This document shows, piece after piece, positions 7,352 to 8,335 of a stretch of 8,335 bases of DNA. The notes beneath the pieces were generated by a model. It made no database searches. It was given only the letters and a program-made list of their open reading frames with translations, and was not told the origin of the DNA. The DNA lies in NCBI GenBank assembly GCA_031400775.1, contig JANNQN010000009.1, positions 1 to 8,335 on the forward strand, read 5' to 3'. The translations under genes were made by a program, and so were the position numbers. This DNA is from PALSA-1355 sp031400775. GTDB lineage: Bacteria; Planctomycetota; Planctomycetia; Pirellulales; PALSA-1355. Positions within the stretch are counted from its first letter, which is position 1. Every line of letters starts with the position of its first letter.

Positions 7352-8160
7352 TGCGATTCTCGACGAACAGGTGGAGTTCCGGCTGGGCGATCGTGTGCGT
7401 TGCGCTGTGCGCGACGTGTTGGCTTGTCGTGTCGCTGGAGCGTTCCTGTCCGGCCGCCGAGCCCAAGCCCTCGGGCGAGAAACCGGCCGAAACCAAGAAA
7501 AGTACGCCGGACTCGTCGAACCTCGACGACGCGCTGCTCGACGATTTGAACAATGACCTGTTGGAAGGCGCCGGCGATTTGAAAGACCGGCCGCGCAAGA
7601 AGCCGGTCGATCCGGCCGGTTCGACCGACAAGCCCGCGGATCAACCGCCCACCGACGGCGAAGACGTGGGCATGGCCGGCGAAGACGATCCGCTGGCGTA
7701 CATCGGCCAGGAGATGCAGGAGTTGGAGAGCATCATTACGCAAAGCGCCAAGCGCATTCGCACCGAGCAATTGCAACAGCGCGTGATCGAAGATCTCAGC
7801 AAGCTGATCGAGCAGGCTCAGCAGCAGCAGCGATCGGCGCAGCAGTCATCGCAGAAGGACAAGAAGCAACAAACGGGCAAGCGGCAGACCGTGAAACAGT
7901 CGAAGCCAAACGCCGCCGGCAGCCCCGGCAAGGATTCGAACAAGCCGGCCCGCGACAGCACGGACCGCATGGGCAAGGCCGAGGACGCGCGGCCCGATCC
8001 CGAGCTGGTCAAGGGAATGATGAAGGACACCTGGGGGCATCTGCCCCAGCGGGCTCGCGTGGAGATGCTGCAAAACTCGCCCGAGAGGTTCCTGCCGCAA
8101 TACGAGCTTTTGATCGAGCGCTATTACAAGCGTCTGGCCGAAGAGCAGACCTCGAAGTAA
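7351..8160 (+). CDS. Small exported protein with conserved C-terminal motif, function unknown
   Basis: 269 residues; the ATG shares one base with the preceding stop (TAATG) and has a good Shine-Dalgarno. The N-terminus looks like a Sec signal: R2 and R7, a hydrophobic core at about 12-28 (WAIVCVALCATCWLVV), then ERSCPAA with likely cleavage after A35 or A36. C33 does not fit a lipobox because Arg stands two residues before it. The mature part opens with a Lys/Pro/Asp-rich, probably disordered stretch (37-110). A helix follows (about 115-165, EMQELESIITQSAKRIR), then a Gln/Lys-rich linker (156-215). The last 50 residues hold a compact motif, MKDTWGHLPQRARVEML then PERFLPQYELLIERYYKRL. I recall this motif at the end of small proteins in the same position in other planctomycete operons. 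No function is known to me; its place suggests a partner of the coiled-coil protein. Confidence 0.8.
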   Translation: MRFSTNRWSSGWAIVCVALCATCWLVVSLERSCPAAEPKPSGEKPAETKKSTPDSSNLDDALLDDLNNDLLEGAGDLKDRPRKKPVDPAGSTDKPADQPPTDGEDVGMAGEDDPLAYIGQEMQELESIITQSAKRIRTEQLQQRVIEDLSKLIEQAQQQQRSAQQSSQKDKKQQTGKRQTVKQSKPNAAGSPGKDSNKPARDSTDRMGKAEDARPDPELVKGMMKDTWGHLPQRARVEMLQNSPERFLPQYELLIERYYKRLAEEQTSK

Positions 8161-8165
8161 TCGAC

Positions 8166-8170
8166 AGGAG
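8166..8170 (+). promoter_or_regulatory. Shine-Dalgarno for the Tat-exported protein
   Basis: AGGAG lies six bases before the GTG at 8177. The ATG at 8172 reads ATG CCG TGA and ends at once, so GTG is the working start. Confidence 0.65.
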
Positions 8171-8176
8171 CATGCC

Positions 8177-8335
8177 GTGAAAAATCATGGGCAGACTCGC
8201 CTGGATGAGTCGCTCGAGGGCCGGCGGCGTTTTCTCGCGCAAGCCGCATCGGCCGGCGCGGCGCTCGCGTGGCCCGCGGCCCGTGCTTTCGGTGAGCCCA
8301 AGGATCCCGAAAAATCGGCCGCCGAGCTGATCACA
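8177..8335 (+). CDS. Tat-signal exported protein, 3' end outside window
   Basis: 53 codons are visible from GTG at 8177, sixteen bases after the previous stop and behind a good Shine-Dalgarno; the frame is open to the window's end. The N-terminus carries a twin-arginine signal: GRRRFLAQ at about residues 15-22 (R-R-x-F-L core), a weakly hydrophobic Ala/Gly-rich stretch (AASAGAALAW) and a probable cleavage after an Ala near ARAFG. The product is thus likely folded in the cytoplasm, perhaps with a cofactor, and exported through TatABC. The mature start, EPKDPEKSAAELI, resembles the opening of planctomycete Tat-exported proteins annotated DUF3500, but too little is visible to be sure. The short gap makes it probably the next gene of the same operon. 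Confidence 0.7.
   Translation, partial: MKNHGQTRLDESLEGRRRFLAQAASAGAALAWPAARAFGEPKDPEKSAAELIT

Noticed and set aside
7441..7461. Lipobox and lipoprotein cysteine (C33) in the small exported protein
   Set aside because: The residues before the Cys are E-R-S; Arg two positions before it does not fit a lipobox. A Sec signal with cleavage after Ala-Ala fits better.
8172..8180. Tiny leader frame ATG CCG TGA
   Set aside because: Two codons overlapping the real GTG start, with no sign of an attenuator structure.

Overview
The window is a stretch of GC-rich, densely coding DNA, with every real gene on the + strand. Its gene set is what I know from Planctomycetota, most likely a Pirellulales-type organism: a BatA-like membrane protein, a von Willebrand factor A (VWA) protein fused to a glutamine-amidotransferase-like domain, a very large coiled-coil membrane protein of the DUF4175-like kind, a small exported protein with a conserved C-terminal motif, and a twin-arginine exported protein. 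In such genomes these genes usually follow a MoxR-type AAA+ ATPase and a DUF58 protein. Those two would lie to the left and are not in the window. The taxonomic call is inferred from gene content and protein style; there is no rRNA here.

Layout: 1-1131 is the 3' part of the BatA-like gene, split by an in-frame TAA at 355-357. 1128-3509 is the VWA/amidotransferase-like membrane protein, overlapping the previous stop by ATGA. 3509-3614 is a long near-perfect palindrome, the only sizeable gap between genes, followed by about 60 bases with nothing recognisable except a Shine-Dalgarno site. 3677-7351 is the giant coiled-coil membrane protein. 7351-8160 is a signal-peptide protein overlapping the previous stop by one base (TAATG). 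8177-8335 is the start of a Tat-exported protein that runs off the end. No promoter, RNA gene, CRISPR array or transposase gene was seen.

How the genes may work together: the overlaps suggest one transcript and translational coupling. By the positive-inside rule, both large proteins put most of their mass on the outer face of the inner membrane: the VWA and amidotransferase-like domains of one, and the Ig-like and coiled-coil parts of the other. The two downstream products are also exported. The module therefore looks like an envelope complex driven from the cytoplasm by the (unseen) MoxR ATPase. Its substrate is unknown.

The two observations most worth a second look are the in-frame stop that breaks the BatA-like gene while its reading frame continues in register, and the 106-base palindrome inserted at the VWA gene's stop codon, which looks like a dispersed REP/MITE-type repeat.
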